From the NCBI GenBank assembly GCA_025769875.1, contig JAGFNK010000183.1:29980-93979 (forward strand): a stretch of 64,000 bases of DNA. Direction: 5' to 3'. This document shows positions 9,279 to 21,841 of the stretch, one piece after another. Position 1 is the stretch's first letter, and the number at the start of each line of letters is the position of its first letter. The stretch is from Russula earlei (Eukaryota > Basidiomycota > Agaricomycetes > Russulales > Russulaceae). A program made the position numbers and the translations under genes. Under the pieces are notes generated by a model that worked only from the letters and a program-made list of their open reading frames with translations, did not search any database and was not told the origin of the DNA.

Positions 9279-12200
9279 TCCACCTTTGCTACCCTTCAGA
9301 AAATTACTTCTGAGGTGGTGTTGATATTTAGATTGGATTGGTAAACTGTTCCTAGGGGTTTTCAGTCAGGGTGTATGTTTCCAAATAACTGGAACTTCTT
9401 ACATTAGGATCATTTTGACTGTTTCTTGCATCCCATTTCAAAACCATGAGCTGTTTTATTGTTTTGACTTCATAGGCATGATGATATATACTGAATAGTG
9501 CTACTATAATTTTCCCAGAGCCATTAAATGGTGTTGTTGTATAGAAAATTGAGATTTGCACATTGCGGATCAGTTGCACATTGTGATCAGCCATAGTAGT
9601 TACATATCATTACCTGTAGTGAGTCTCTAGATAATGCCAATATAAGGAAAATGTACAAAACATTCAAAGAGTTATTTAGGTCACTGTATGTATATAGATT
9701 CCTCAATGCATGCCATAAGGTGTCTAATACTTTCTGCAGGTCTGTCTTGCTTGTGAGGAAAGATATTCATTCACAAAATCATTTTTTGGCCATTCATGTG
9801 CATTGTATGGTCCAGGGCAACATATAGAAGCTGCCATTTTGAGTGACCCAGTCTTCGCTTTCATCATCTCCTTCTCAAATAAACATCCATCGAAGTCCGC
9901 CAACCGAACTGTAATCACGATGCCAAAAATTTGATGCCTGACGCAAAGATACTGATTAACACGTTAATTACCAATGTTTACAGCATTAAAAATCACAATC
10001 AATCCGGCTAACCGTCTATGTCCCATGGTCTTGATCCACCACCAGCCATTTAAAGGGTCTCAACAACATAATCCCATGGTTCTGACCCTTTACATAGCCG
10101 TTATGTTTCGTAACCCAAGTGACGTTATAATTGTTTTCCCATGGCCCATCGCAACTAGGCGCTTGGTAAGGACACGGAAGGTTGCCTTGGAAAGGTGTTT
10201 ATGGTCTCCGCTCCCACCATCGGCCAGACCGTGAGCAATAAGCTTTGAGATATAGTGACCCGGCGCATCTTGTTGGTAATAAGTGCATGACTTCGGATGT
10301 TACTGCACGCGCTTGGTTGCATCATGGGGACTACCGACGGCGCTGCAAAAGTGTACCTCGAGAAGGAAGTTCCTACATGCTATTTTTCGTTCCCATTCTT
10401 GACGCTCCAGTGCAGCAAAGTTCAACCAATGTTTGGACATCCATGGAAAGGGCTGAGGTATCCCATGGTGAAAGAATGGCCTGAGGGCAACCCAGAATAA
10501 ATCAGTGAACGGTAGAACCCTGTCATAGCGAGCAATGTGGGCAATTGATGTCTAAAGCCGTCTTGTGGATACGCTGATTGTGCCCTTGGCTAGCTTCTAA
10601 CGAGTTCTTGATGCGAAAGTACTACCGGAGGAACAACGAAAGGTTCCTGTAACTCGTCCGAAATATCCCCCTTTTCAACCACATTATCCAAAGAAGATCA
10701 CCTCCCGTCGGTTGTCTTGTGTCTTGGTCTCATACTCGTGAGCTTGACCTGCCCAAATTAGCGAGCTCGTGGCTGCCAGTTCTGTGAAGAGCTCGCAACG
10801 GATGGGTGCTAAAGGTAGCTCCATATCACACGGTGAGATTACACCGAGCGAGGTAACTACAAGAGCCCTCGACTTATACGTAGATCACGTGACACATTCT
10901 CGCCACGAGTCACGAGACGACCGATGATCGTAACCTATCGGCTACGACTCGTAACTGAAGTTTGAACCCTACAATCCGTGTCGCCAAATCTTCTGTGACG
11001 TTTCTTTTCATCCCAATGCGTATTTTAGTTGTTGCCTGTTTCAATGATACACCACCAGGTAACCAGTCTCTGCGTAGGCGTCAATCACAGGGCCTATTCC
11101 TTCAACCTTCAGTAGCCGGGAACTCGCGACCGTCTACTCCTACAGGTTAATTAACCACTGGGTGGGTCTGCCAGAGGTGGGTCAGGGATGAAACACTCCA
11201 AATGGCTGCTATCATTGGTAATGAACGCCGCACATGCCCCAACGACTCGTTCGCGAATCCAGTTTCTGGGAGGGCGAATAATTTCTCCGTGAAATAAATT
11301 TAAACCCAGAAGGCGGGATGGAGAGCGAGGTCAGTCACATTCTCGATCCGTAGTTCAGTCCATTACTCATTCATAATACCTGCTGCACAATGTCTACGTC
11401 CGGGTCTTCTTTCTTTATCAAACCCATCGATCACAGCAGCGAAGCCCCGGAGATTCATACGTCATATCTCGGCTTGAGTCAGTCCACCTGCCGAGACCCG
11501 GCAGGAATGAAGACCTCAACCGGCGGTTTCAATCGTGAACGCTGCGGTCATTGCGGCGGATCAGTGGGTGGTGCGTCAGACACGTACAGTAGACGATTGG
11601 CGTACATATTTGGCCGCCTCGGCTTGAAGTGCATTTACGATCCGCCGCTGTGCTAGCGCTTACGCATTATGCCGGAATTCTGATTTAGGATCACGACGTC
11701 AGGAACTTGTGCAGGTGTGGCTTCGCACGACAGACGCCCGTTCCCTAAATCAGTCCTTTCCTCCGGTGAAAATTCGCACGGTGTCAGGGCATTGCGTTAT
11801 TACAAGACCGTCCCAGCGGAAATTGTGATGTGGCTGTGCTCTCATGTCTCGGGGGCCACCGCTTGGACGTCTGCTAAGAATACGCATCAAAGCGCCGGAG
11901 GCGGCCTTTCGACAATCATACTGCTCGTTCCAGTGCAAGTTCATTTTAACGACTTGCCTCCGTTCTTTTTACCTTGTTTAAGCTCCTCCTGACAGTAACA
12001 CTCGATCGTTGGCAGTTGCACATTGGTGAGTAATGAGGAAAATAGGCTGTCTAACGTATCAAGGTACCACACAGCGCAAGTACAGTATGACTATTGGTTT
12101 CACCTTGGGTACAATACAGCGTGAACAGCTTCTGGCTGATCGTTGCTGTCTTATGTCCTCTGAAGTCGGCCCATCGCGTCGGCTCCTCCTGAGCAGAGAT

Positions 12201-15200
12201 GGGACTTACCTGGGTCCGCAGATCCCAAAATGATCGTTGTCTTGCTTCAAGTAGGTGGGCCCTATGCCTCACCGGTGCTCATAAGGTAGGTCAACGCCGG
12301 AAGAAGCACATAACACGCTCTCCTCTTGCCCTGGCCATAAGTGATCTTTTCAGGTCCTGTCCCGGCGCAAGGGGCATAGTTTCGAAGCCTGATATCAACT
12401 CAGTGAAATTTCCCTACCTGGTGTTTCCATGATGTCCGTAACCTTACTATCAATGGTTAGGAATGATTTTTCGATCTGGGTATGCCCGTGCGGAAGGCGT
12501 ATCAAGGTCCCCGTTGCGCGCATTAGTTTTGAGCTCAGGAGGCCAATTGTATCAACACGGTCATCTCTCTGGCCGGTCATGATGCAGCGTGCTTAACGTT
12601 CTGTCAGATCGCATAACCCAGGGGCACCTGCTCTCCTTGTCGCCGGGACGAGCTTTCCTCGAAAGTATGTATTTCATCTCGCTCCACAACGATTGCTGCA
12701 AACCGAACCAGACCTCTCGTTGGGCCATTACCAGTATCAAAATCATCTCGTTCGGCGCTGACACATGAACAATCGTGAGCGCACCCTTCTTGCGCGCCCG
12801 AACTTTATCATGCTTCCATTGTCCCCGGACGTGCTCCGATGAACCAGGGAAAAAACGCTCTTGGCTGCCCTTTCTTCCCACCGAAATTTGCGAGAACCTA
12901 ACCCGCTCCCATGCACACATGGCCGGCTGGCATGGCAGACAATGCCCCTTCGAAGCTTGCGGTGCCCCATTCCTCTCGACTCAGCCCCTAATTCCCGGAG
13001 ATTGTGTTTGAGGCGCAGTCCAACTTAGCGAGCTTGGCTCGTACCCATCCCAGCCTCAGCCTCGCGGTAGCATGAGAAGCCTTCTAACTCCCTCACCCTC
13101 ACTCTCCCATGCACTCGCGACGACCTTAGCGTATGTACGCCATCGAGCGCAAGATCGCGCGCAAGGTCAACAGTGCTGCTATTTACATTCGTACGTTTCT
13201 TGTGTTGCGTATCACTGAATTTGTGCGCTCATCATATGCGCAGCCTGGGCAATGTATTCTTTCCATTGAAATCGTATCCAACACGCAGGCATATGGACGA
13301 GACCACCGCCCAAATGTTTGCTCTACCAATGCGAGGCGTTTGCCTCACTTTGAACGGCATCCAGGCAAGGTGCCTTATCCCCCGCCGCATAAATATACAA
13401 GTCCAGCTTTCATTCGGAGCAGCAAAAGAAATGCAGATGAAGGATGAACGCCATATAATCATCCGCGGACAGTGGGCAGGGTATAGGGTAAGACAACACC
13501 AAGTAGCGAGACATGGGAGGGTCATGCGACGGGATCTCCCGCGCTCTCGCGTTGCTGAACCTGGCGTCCTCGATCGAATCAGCTTGACAGCGGCTTAAGG
13601 CGCCTCGAGAGCCTGTCGCTGGTTACGCATTATTGGCAGGGTCGGAACAGGAACGTATTACAGTCCCAATACAATGAGCTTTTGCAGGGGGTTGTTGCCG
13701 TCCTGCAGTCTGTTCTCGCGATCGAAAACTTATGGATGTGAAGCTTCGCAGACGCGAATCTGTGACATTTGCGGATGGCCCGACGGACGACAAAAAAGGC
13801 CGAAGGGTCCCCCACGTGGGAGGATTACAAAAAAATCATATAATTTATTTCCATGTGAAGGGGTGCGAATCCAACGCCGCCATCGTGCATGAGGAGCAGC
13901 AGGCGTGCGTGGGTGCTCATACGTTACAATTCACAGCATGTGCGCAGGCCCGCCAGCATATCACGAGGCATGTGGTGGGGCCAGGAACAAAAATGAACCT
14001 TCTTGCGTGTCGATTATCATCAGCCGAATGTCACGGTCGATGGAACGGGTCATGTTTCTAGACGGCAATCAGCATTCTAGATAGATCTGGCCAGGCCGGG
14101 GCACGGACTGAGTTCTGGCTGTGGAGCTGGGAACGAAGGTGCGTTGCCATGACTCGCGAACGCGACGGACGATTCAAACTGAAGCACAGCGGGGTGTTGT
14201 AAGATCATCATCTTGTTTTTTTTTTTTTTTTTGCAAACCGTTCGCGGTTCGGTCGTTCTATTGGCTGGCCCCCGGCCTACGCTTTTTGTGCAAGGCCATG
14301 TGCACACGCGGCTTACGTTAACGCGCGTCTGTCGTAGACCCTGGCTGCGAAGCTTTTGGTTTCTTTCGCGGCGTCTCAGACGGCAGTTTATGCCCCAAGC
14401 GGTATAAATAATAATCCCTGCCCAGTGAGATGCCATTGCCCAGGGTTATTTGGTTTCGAATCAACACGCCTTCCGGCAGGCTGTGCTCGCAAGGGGCAAA
14501 ATGTTACTGGAGGCAACCCTGGGAAACTCTCACGCTCCTCCGTGCCCCACGCTCTCCTTCCTCCTCTCCACATGCACGAACGTCGCTACGAAATCCGATC
14601 CTCCTCTTTCACAAAGTTCACCCTCGCCTCGAGGGAAATCTCTGGAAACAGAAACAGGGAACGACAAACTATGGTTAAATTGGGGCAATTCGGACGATCG
14701 GATCACTCCGATCTTGTGATCGGCAGCCCCTCCAGTTCAAGTACACTCAATTAAACCAACCAACCACCACCACCACCATTCCATCGGACGTCGAACGTGA
14801 CGCACACAGCCAACAGGCCGTACGCCGTACGGCATCCTTTTTCGTAATTTGGAACCGACTCCTCGGTCAACCCGGCCTTCGTCTGCGCACCCCCGCCCCC
14901 GAGCTTCGTCTCATCTCACACGGTGTGCCCCCTGCCCCCTGCAATCGCCGATGCGATTTGTGCGAATCCCCCCATTTGGTGCCCCACCCGCCTTTAGGGC
15001 CCTCAAAAAGACACACAACCTGAAGGCGTTATCACGGTCCGCTCGGTGCGCGAACCCCTGCCCTGGGGGAGGAAGCGTCTTCCCGAACGGGAACCCGAGC
15101 ACGGGTTCAACAATGTCCGACCGAACTGCGCTCTTCCAAAATCGTTCCGTCCCTCGACGCTGTGTGCTGGCTGTGCTGTGCAGCTGAGCTGGGCACTCAC

Positions 15201-16340
15201 TTTTGTTTTCTTTTTTTTTGTTTATTTTTTTTTTTTTCCGTATGCGTTCATCCTCTAACGCTGCATCGCCCTTGCCACGCCCCGCCCCACTCCGTCCACG
15301 GCTTCCTTCCTTCTTCTCCCCCCTCTCGCCGTTGCCGTCGCCGCATCTCCCATCCATCACAGATCGTGTTCGCCACTGCCACAACAGACAGTTTCGAAAA
15401 CCAAGCAACGCGACGAGGCTGTCCCAGAGCAACGACGAGAGACAGACCTTTCCGGTACGGTAGCGCATGTTGCGCACCCTCCCGCAACCGGAGCGGCTAT
15501 CCCTCGCCGAAACGAGGAAGGTTCAGGGCGGGGGCGAGTCCTGTCCTGCTGTACTGTTGGTATGTCAAGTTGATCAGTGGCCACACGCGACGACGAGATA
15601 CAACCATCCACACGTCAATGTCAATGTCACTTGTCACTTTCACTTATTCCTCTTTCCATCTCCATTCTATCGTCGCGGGCCTCGCCTTCGTGTCGTGGGA
15701 CCCAGTCGGTATCTGGGGTTCTCTCGTGCCCGGCCGGATCTCCCACGGCAGACAACCGTCGAATCGATGATTCTCACAGATGCGCGCTAAGTTAAAAGTG
15801 GCCAGGTACTCGGACTCTGCCAGAGACAGGCGACCGTCTGTCTTGAGGACACAGATAGCACCAATACAGGACGGAAGGGAAGGGATCCTGTGCTAAACCC
15901 GCATGTGTTAATTATTGATGGGCCCGAGGCTAGAATGACCACACGAGGCCGCCTCGGGCAGGATGCGGTACATCATCACTTTATTGCAGTGTCCACCGAA
16001 TACAACAAGTTTTACACGACTTTTTAGAATTGGGAATAACACTGTTTTCGGGTCTGCGCAGATCAGCATCAACAGCCACCATGAGGAGAGGAGGAAAACG
16101 GAAGGCCCGAAAGGGGCCCATTTCGGGACGGCAGATAATGATGGGTCATTGTCAAGCGCCAGGCTAGACAGACCGCGATCATCACAATCATTCGTCGTGA
16201 CGTCCGCCCTCCGCGCAATGAACCGAGGGAGTCATCCTGTGCATCAATCGCTCCAGCTCCGGGACCCGAGCGCAGCTCGGTTTGTCAAACAAAGCACTCT
16301 CTTATCGGAAACATTCATTTCGCTTCGCTTTTGTTTTGCC
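9279..16340. other. 7-kb spacer without a supported gene
   Basis: The first part (to about 9960) is AT-rich and carries two short minus-strand ORFs (9352-9594 and 9724-9918) that I do not recognise; they may be repeat relics. Further right the sequence is closer to host composition. Small ORFs at 10297-10500 (67 aa) and 11390-11656 (88 aa, ATG after cctgctgcacaa) have no recognisable domain. Homopolymer T tracts occur at about 14217-14232 and 15211-15237. Overlapping ORFs exist in several frames on both strands without a consistent exon structure. A lineage-specific multi-exon gene cannot be excluded. Confidence 0.5.
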
Positions 16341-18507
16341 CTAGTCGATTTTCAGCGGATCCACGCGCCGAGGAGACGGGAGCGTGGGCGCCTGCTGACG
16401 GGCTGGTTGCGGGGAATGCGTCGTTGACTTTGGCGGTGTGCGTGCCAGTGCACCTGGGGGTGAGCCGATGAGACGCGAGAGTGTCCACGGCAGCTCGTAT
16501 CGAGCCAGGCCTGCCAAGTTGACGTAGCGGGAAATCTCGAGGTGCAGCGTAGGGTAATACGTCGTCGACGCCTTGCGCGCAATCTAAAATTTCACGGAAT
16601 CATATAAGTTTCGGGAACGGGACGTTGGTTGCGATGGTTGTTACCAGGACGATTCGTTCGATACCAGAGAGGAAGAGATCGACATGAAGCCGGTGAGCAG
16701 ATAGTTCGTGTTCCTTTGGCAGGTTAAGGTCCTGCGCTGCCTTGGCAAAGGCGTTCAGTAGTCGCAGGTGCGTCGTCTGTGGTATGTTTCCCCGGCTGGG
16801 TTAGTTCTCAACCTCTAGGGTTTAGATGAGATTACGACCGCACCAGATAGTTCATGGCCTCGAATTCGACACCACCGGTCATGCCGCCCGGGGCACGGGG
16901 TTTCTCGACACGCGTTTCATCGGTTTCAGAAAGGACCCAGATAGTGTTGTTGGGATGGCAGAAAATCCAGAAATAGTCACGACAAATGTCGGATAGCTCG
17001 TGCAAATAAGTCTTGTAGATACGTGGGCGGTGCAGGGCATCGATGAACTCGTGCGGCGAAAGGGGAACCTCTGGCGCTTCGGCGGGTCGAGGAGCTGGTG
17101 TCAGTAGGAGGGAACGGAGGAGAGAATACGTAGTTTGATGGGGATGCGGAAGGGCGATTGTGTGGCGGGGAGACGTCTCCCAAACTTCCCTCCTTGGGGG
17201 TACAGATCCGAGGGAAGGGAGAGACGAAGGTGGGTAGAGGTCGAACAGGATCATCAACAATTCGACGATCAATTGTCGCGACGGAACATCGCCTGGCTTC
17301 TTGTCCGAGTAGAGAAGGGTTACGAGCTGTACAAATGGAGTGGGACAAGAGCTACGAAGCGCAAAGCACCCGATCTCGGAAGTTGATAGTGCCTTGAGAC
17401 ATCGAAGGAGCTCGTGCAAGAGTTGGTCGTCGTGTTGTTCCTCGCTAGAGAGGGAAGGTTGAGAGATACAACAAACGTGGTCGCCATAACGCAGGCTTAC
17501 CGCCATTCAACTTCGAGCAACTCGTTGAGCCTAGTAAGCAATGCAGAGTAGCCACCTGCTTTTAAAAAATCCTGGGACCAGCTATACACGCGCCAGGACG
17601 GGCGCTCATCAGCGCCCACATACAGACACATAGAGCAGCGACCGCCACAGCTCTCACCTAGCGGCTTCGTTTCGAAGCAGCAAACACAACTTCTTCACGA
17701 CATCCACCTCTAGTTCGAGGCTCGACTTACCCGTCAACAGGCTGACGAACTGCACTGGAGAGAAACCCTTCCCACGCGTTGCGCCATACAAATCCCCAGC
17801 GGCATTGGGAACAGACGACGCCACAAAGCCGGAGCGTGACTTTGGGCGGCCGGGTGACACCACGTCTACCGACACACCGCGCGAATGCTGGGGGCTGCCG
17901 GCCGCGGCAGCGGCAGCGGCGAGGGCGCTGGAGAGGACGGTTCCAGATGTGGTGGCCTTGGCAGGATGATCATTATTGGGGTGGTGGTCAGGGATGGCGC
18001 CGGCGCTCTTGTGGGGCGACTCGAGGTTGAGAGAGCCGCCGCTTTGCACGCGGCGTAGGTCACGTGCGGGCGCGGGCGCTGTGGCTGGTGCAGGGGCGAG
18101 GACATGAGAGGATTTGAGCATGGCTGCTTTGACGGAAGATTCCATGCCAGCGAGCTTAGGACGAAGGGTGGAAGGGATCTGGAGATCGTCCTGCGTGTGA
18201 AGCAGTCAACTTGAGTGAACATAGGGTTGGGAGAGGCGCCGGCACGCACCAAGAGGCGGTCGAATTCACGATCAGTGGTGTCCGCGTTGAGTGTGGTATG
18301 AGATATGTCACCCTTCCTTCGCTTCGACCTGTCCTGAGGGGTGGCCTTGCCTGACTTGGAGGCGGCAGCAGCCTTCACATTCGGGGAGGGGGGGGGGTCG
18401 GAATGAGCAGGACTTGGCAAGTTCTCCTTGCCATTCTCGATCAAGGGGTTCACGATGACAAACTCTGAAGAGGGAATGCGTCGCGGGGGAAGAATACCCT
18501 TGAACAT
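16341..18507 (-). CDS. GBD/FH3 (diaphanous GTPase-binding) domain protein lacking FH2
   Basis: Six exons on the - strand: 18250-18507, 17658-18190, 17501-17581, 16844-17444, 16645-16776 and 16341-16583. All introns are 56-76 bp GT-AG, and the phases fit to give 615 aa. Residues 1-~225 are low-complexity (Pro/Ala/Ser). From FSPVQFVSLLTGKSS (about 229) the protein follows the formin GTPase-binding/FH3 armadillo region: CLLLRNEAA, AGGYSALLTRLNELL, LLRCLKALSTSEIGCFAL, then IYKTYLHELSDICRDYFW and EKPRAPGGMTGG. In formins this region binds active Rho GTPases and mediates autoinhibition. There is no FH1 or FH2 actin-nucleating domain downstream, so it is not a complete formin. It may act as a Rho-binding scaffold; that role is inferred. 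Confidence 0.85.
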
Positions 18508-19207
18508 GGCAGGGAGAGGTTAAGGTCAGGTCCACACTAAAACCGCAGAATTCTGCCAACTCGAACTGCAAAGCAAAGATTTGGAAAGACGCGGTTCGTG
18601 TTGGGTCAGGTGACTCTACACGTGATCGCGAGATCCCCCCGGAGGTCGTGATGCCGGTGAAGAGCGCCCGCAAAAAAAATCATCGCTACTTTCGTGCGCC
18701 CGTAGAATACAATTCTTAGCAATGAATATGAGGGAGGTAAGGCTGGCACTTGGGCGCCCTATGCGCGCACGAGCAATGAGTCAGTCACAGCGCCGGGCAG
18801 TACTCACGTAATCCTGTCTCTGACCAATGGCAGCCTTCGAAGCATTTCCCGGTCAATCGGTATATAGCAACCACATCTCACGTCGCCACACAAATATATC
18901 CTTCCTCCTCTCCACATCCATGCCCTCTGCCCCTCCCCCCCTTTCTCGCCCACTTCCCCCGTCCTTGGCCAGTTAACACTCCATATGAAGGGTGCGTTGG
19001 GAAAATAAATCGCTGCATTGCGAATCTAAACTATAGCAGCGTACATAAATCGAACAGAGATATACAGTACGTGGCCCAACGACACCGGATCAGTCCTTCG
19101 CGATACAAACATGATCACTAACGAAGAATGAATGAATTAGGGGCTTGCGCGCTATAGCAGCTCGTTGCACCATCCATAGTACGTGTAATCGTCTCCTAGG
19201 CTCATCA
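18508..19207. other. intergenic, promoter side of the GBD/FH3 gene
   Basis: A 700-bp gap between the start of the GBD/FH3 gene and the stop of the next gene. It should hold the promoter of the former and the 3' end of the latter. It has CT-rich runs near 18896-18960 and no ORF worth calling. Confidence 0.6.
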
Positions 19208-21841
19208 TCATATCATGAGAAGCGTGAGTCCTCGTTCTTGCATAACTTCGCGCCACTCGACCTCTCTTTGGCCTGCATCTCTCCGCGCCCATACCTCGAG
19301 CATGACACTCTCAACTTGCCGGATGTTCGCACTTGTGCAGACCGAACCCACTTGACATAACCGCTTGTGGATGATATCTCGTGCCGTCGGCGAGTCTGTC
19401 ATGAAGCCCGCAAACGCCAGAGGGAGCACCAGTCCAAGGTCCAGCCTCCCTAGGGGCATGTGCTTCAGTAGGTTCAAGATATTATTCACCGAACTTTGGA
19501 TTTCAGGAACACCTATGTGAGCGCCCATCAACGTTATTGCTGCTGACAGAGACCGGCGCGCCCAGGACTCACCTGGACTGTTCCCACTGAGGACCATGTT
19601 CAGGTACAGGAGCGCACACTCTTGGAGAATCGTGGCAAGGATGCGGCGGCACGTGTCCTCATTAGCTTGCACCACGCGGCTCCCCTCGAAAGCCATCGGG
19701 TCGAGAATCGTCTGCCTGATTCCTCGCTCGATCACATTGCCTCGCATGACAAGCTCGCGCGTGGAGAGCTTGCCATCGCGTGCCTCATGGTCTTTCCAGT
19801 GCGCCAGCGCAGCTATTTCCGCAAATGCGAGCAAGACTTGCTCCGTGCATCCGACCAGTAAGGGAACGTAAAGCTCCCATTCTGGCGCTGGGCCGCCTAA
19901 AGCTCCACCCCAAATGTGATGTGGCGTGCTCGTTGCTGTCAACAGCCTCCGATATAGAGCGAGAAGTCGTGGGGGCTGCTGCAGCGTAACGCCCATGAAG
20001 ATATCCATGCACTGTCGTCAAATGATAGACCCTCAGTTTACTATCTCAGAACGGTGTTCAGGTGCAAATACGAACCATGGTCACTTTTGCTGCGTACGCT
20101 GCCGGCAGCGTCATATTCATGATGAACAGGCGAGGGTTCTCGTCTACATGCATTCCCGTTTGAGCGAGCCAATCGCACGCCAGTTCGAGCATCGGTGTCC
20201 ACTCGGTGCCTCCCACGCTCGCATTGACCCCAGCGACAACACCTCCGCGTGCTGCGAGGGAGTAGCTGATCAGGTGTATCGCTGCCATTGCTTCGGCTTG
20301 GGTACACCGCCCTTGTCTACGGGCTGTATCGAGCTGGTATGCCCCTTGATGAAAGAAGATGTGCGACTGCGTCTCTTCGATAAGGCTTGCATCTGACGGT
20401 AATGATGCACGGCGTTGTGCCTTTGCATATTGCCTACTTGAGATTGCACATAAAGCGTCCGTGAGCGCACCCGCCCCGATTGCCTCTCGCGATACGATCT
20501 GTACGGGGGCGTCAGGACTTTACAAGTAAGGTTTAAAGCAGGCGGGCACTCACAGCCTGTATCGCGTCCAGGGCGACCTTGCATGTAAATAAAAACTGCA
20601 AACCGCGCACATGGTTGAAGTAATACGCGAGATGGTCCTGCTTTACAGCCGCGTCTTGATCCGTGAGTCCCACAGGCTGCATTGGCCATTGGAAATGTGC
20701 ACCCGCTCCTGGAACATTACTGAAATTATCTGAGGGAAATGGCGAGGGACCACCGCCATCTGCTGACCCTGTGATGCCGGGCGAGGCTGATGGGCACAAG
20801 AAATGGGAAATTTCATTCTGTATCCATGCATCTGAGAAGGAAGGCGATCCGGTAGATGGCGACGGCATGGGAGCATTGCCTGGACCATGAATTCAACATT
20901 CGAATCAGAGGACAGAGAAGTGAACCGTTCCTTACCTGAGATGGATGGCACACCTGACGGGAAGGAAAATTCAAGGTGCGGTGGGGGATCGTCATACGAG
21001 AACTGGAACGACCCGCGTTTGCTACCAGGACGGCTACGGATTGGACCGGAGCTTGGGGTGCCCGCCAAGGTGCCTGCTTGTGTGGACGGGCCGGCTGTAA
21101 GGGAAGTTCGTGGTTGGCCTCGAATGAGCCCTAGCCGGAGGAGGTGAGCCTTGATGTTCATCTTGTACGCTTGAACGGCCTCCTTGTCCTGTATTAGCGC
21201 CGGGAATGAGTCAGCCATGGAGCGGATGAGCGGTCGGATGACGCGCACCCTCATCCAGTCTGGCCTGCGAGGACCCCATCCGAGGCAGTCGAGCTGCAGA
21301 CGTCGGCAAGTGCGACAGGAGTCGCCGTCTTCGCGCTGCTCGTCGCATTTCTGGGAAAAAAAAAAAAAAAGGAAAACAAGGCAGGGGTGGGACGCGGGAA
21401 GAGCGGGCCGGTGGTTAGCATCGACGAACGACCATGTTGGGGGGGAGGAGGGGGGGCGCGTCGCCGTGCGGCGACGCGCCAACGGAAAGGACGTACTTTT
21501 CGTCGGAGACGGCAGGTCCTAATGGAGATAGGGGAGACACCGACGGAGGGCATTCAGTCAAACGGGCGCGCCGAGTTTTTGAGGACAACGGGCACGCACC
21601 AGCAGCCGCCCCTCCCGGCGGTGGAGACCGTCTTTTGAATGTCGAGGGAGCTTCTGTGTGTTTGAAAGGACGGTCGGTTGGAGGCGTTGGATGTGGAGGA
21701 GGGGGAATGACCACCATCGGAAGCGGCGGGTTCTGAGAGAGGGACGATCGCGGGGGACGTCTCGACGGAGGAGTGAAAGTCGGAGGGGGAGGAATTTTCG
21801 GCGTTGTTGTGCAGATCGTCGGGTATAGGAGACTGAGCCAT
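19208..21841 (-). CDS. Zn2Cys6 transcription factor with fungal-TF middle domain (paralog 1)
   Basis: Eight exons (-): 21600-21841, 21497-21518, 21249-21350, 20936-21188, 20554-20879, 20076-20498, 19573-20011 and 19208-19512, giving 703 aa with consistent phases. The N-terminus is Ser/Pro-rich. The binuclear cluster has Cys 80, 83, 90, 100, 103 and 110 (CX2CX6CX9CX2CX6C), followed by the basic WGPRRPDWMR, and it is split by two introns, one on each side of a 22-bp exon. The C-terminal half fits the fungal-specific TF domain 2 type (PF11951-like), with HVRGLQFLF, PRLLALYRRLL, FAEIAALAHWKDHE and LYLNMVLSGNSPG. It is expected to bind DNA as a nuclear regulator; targets are unknown. The gene at 24129-26893 is its paralog in tandem. 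Confidence 0.85.

Noticed and set aside
14356..15770. Overlapping ORFs of 100-200 codons on both strands
   Set aside because: Low-complexity, no conserved motif, no consistent introns; explained by GC-rich DNA with poly-pyrimidine tracts.
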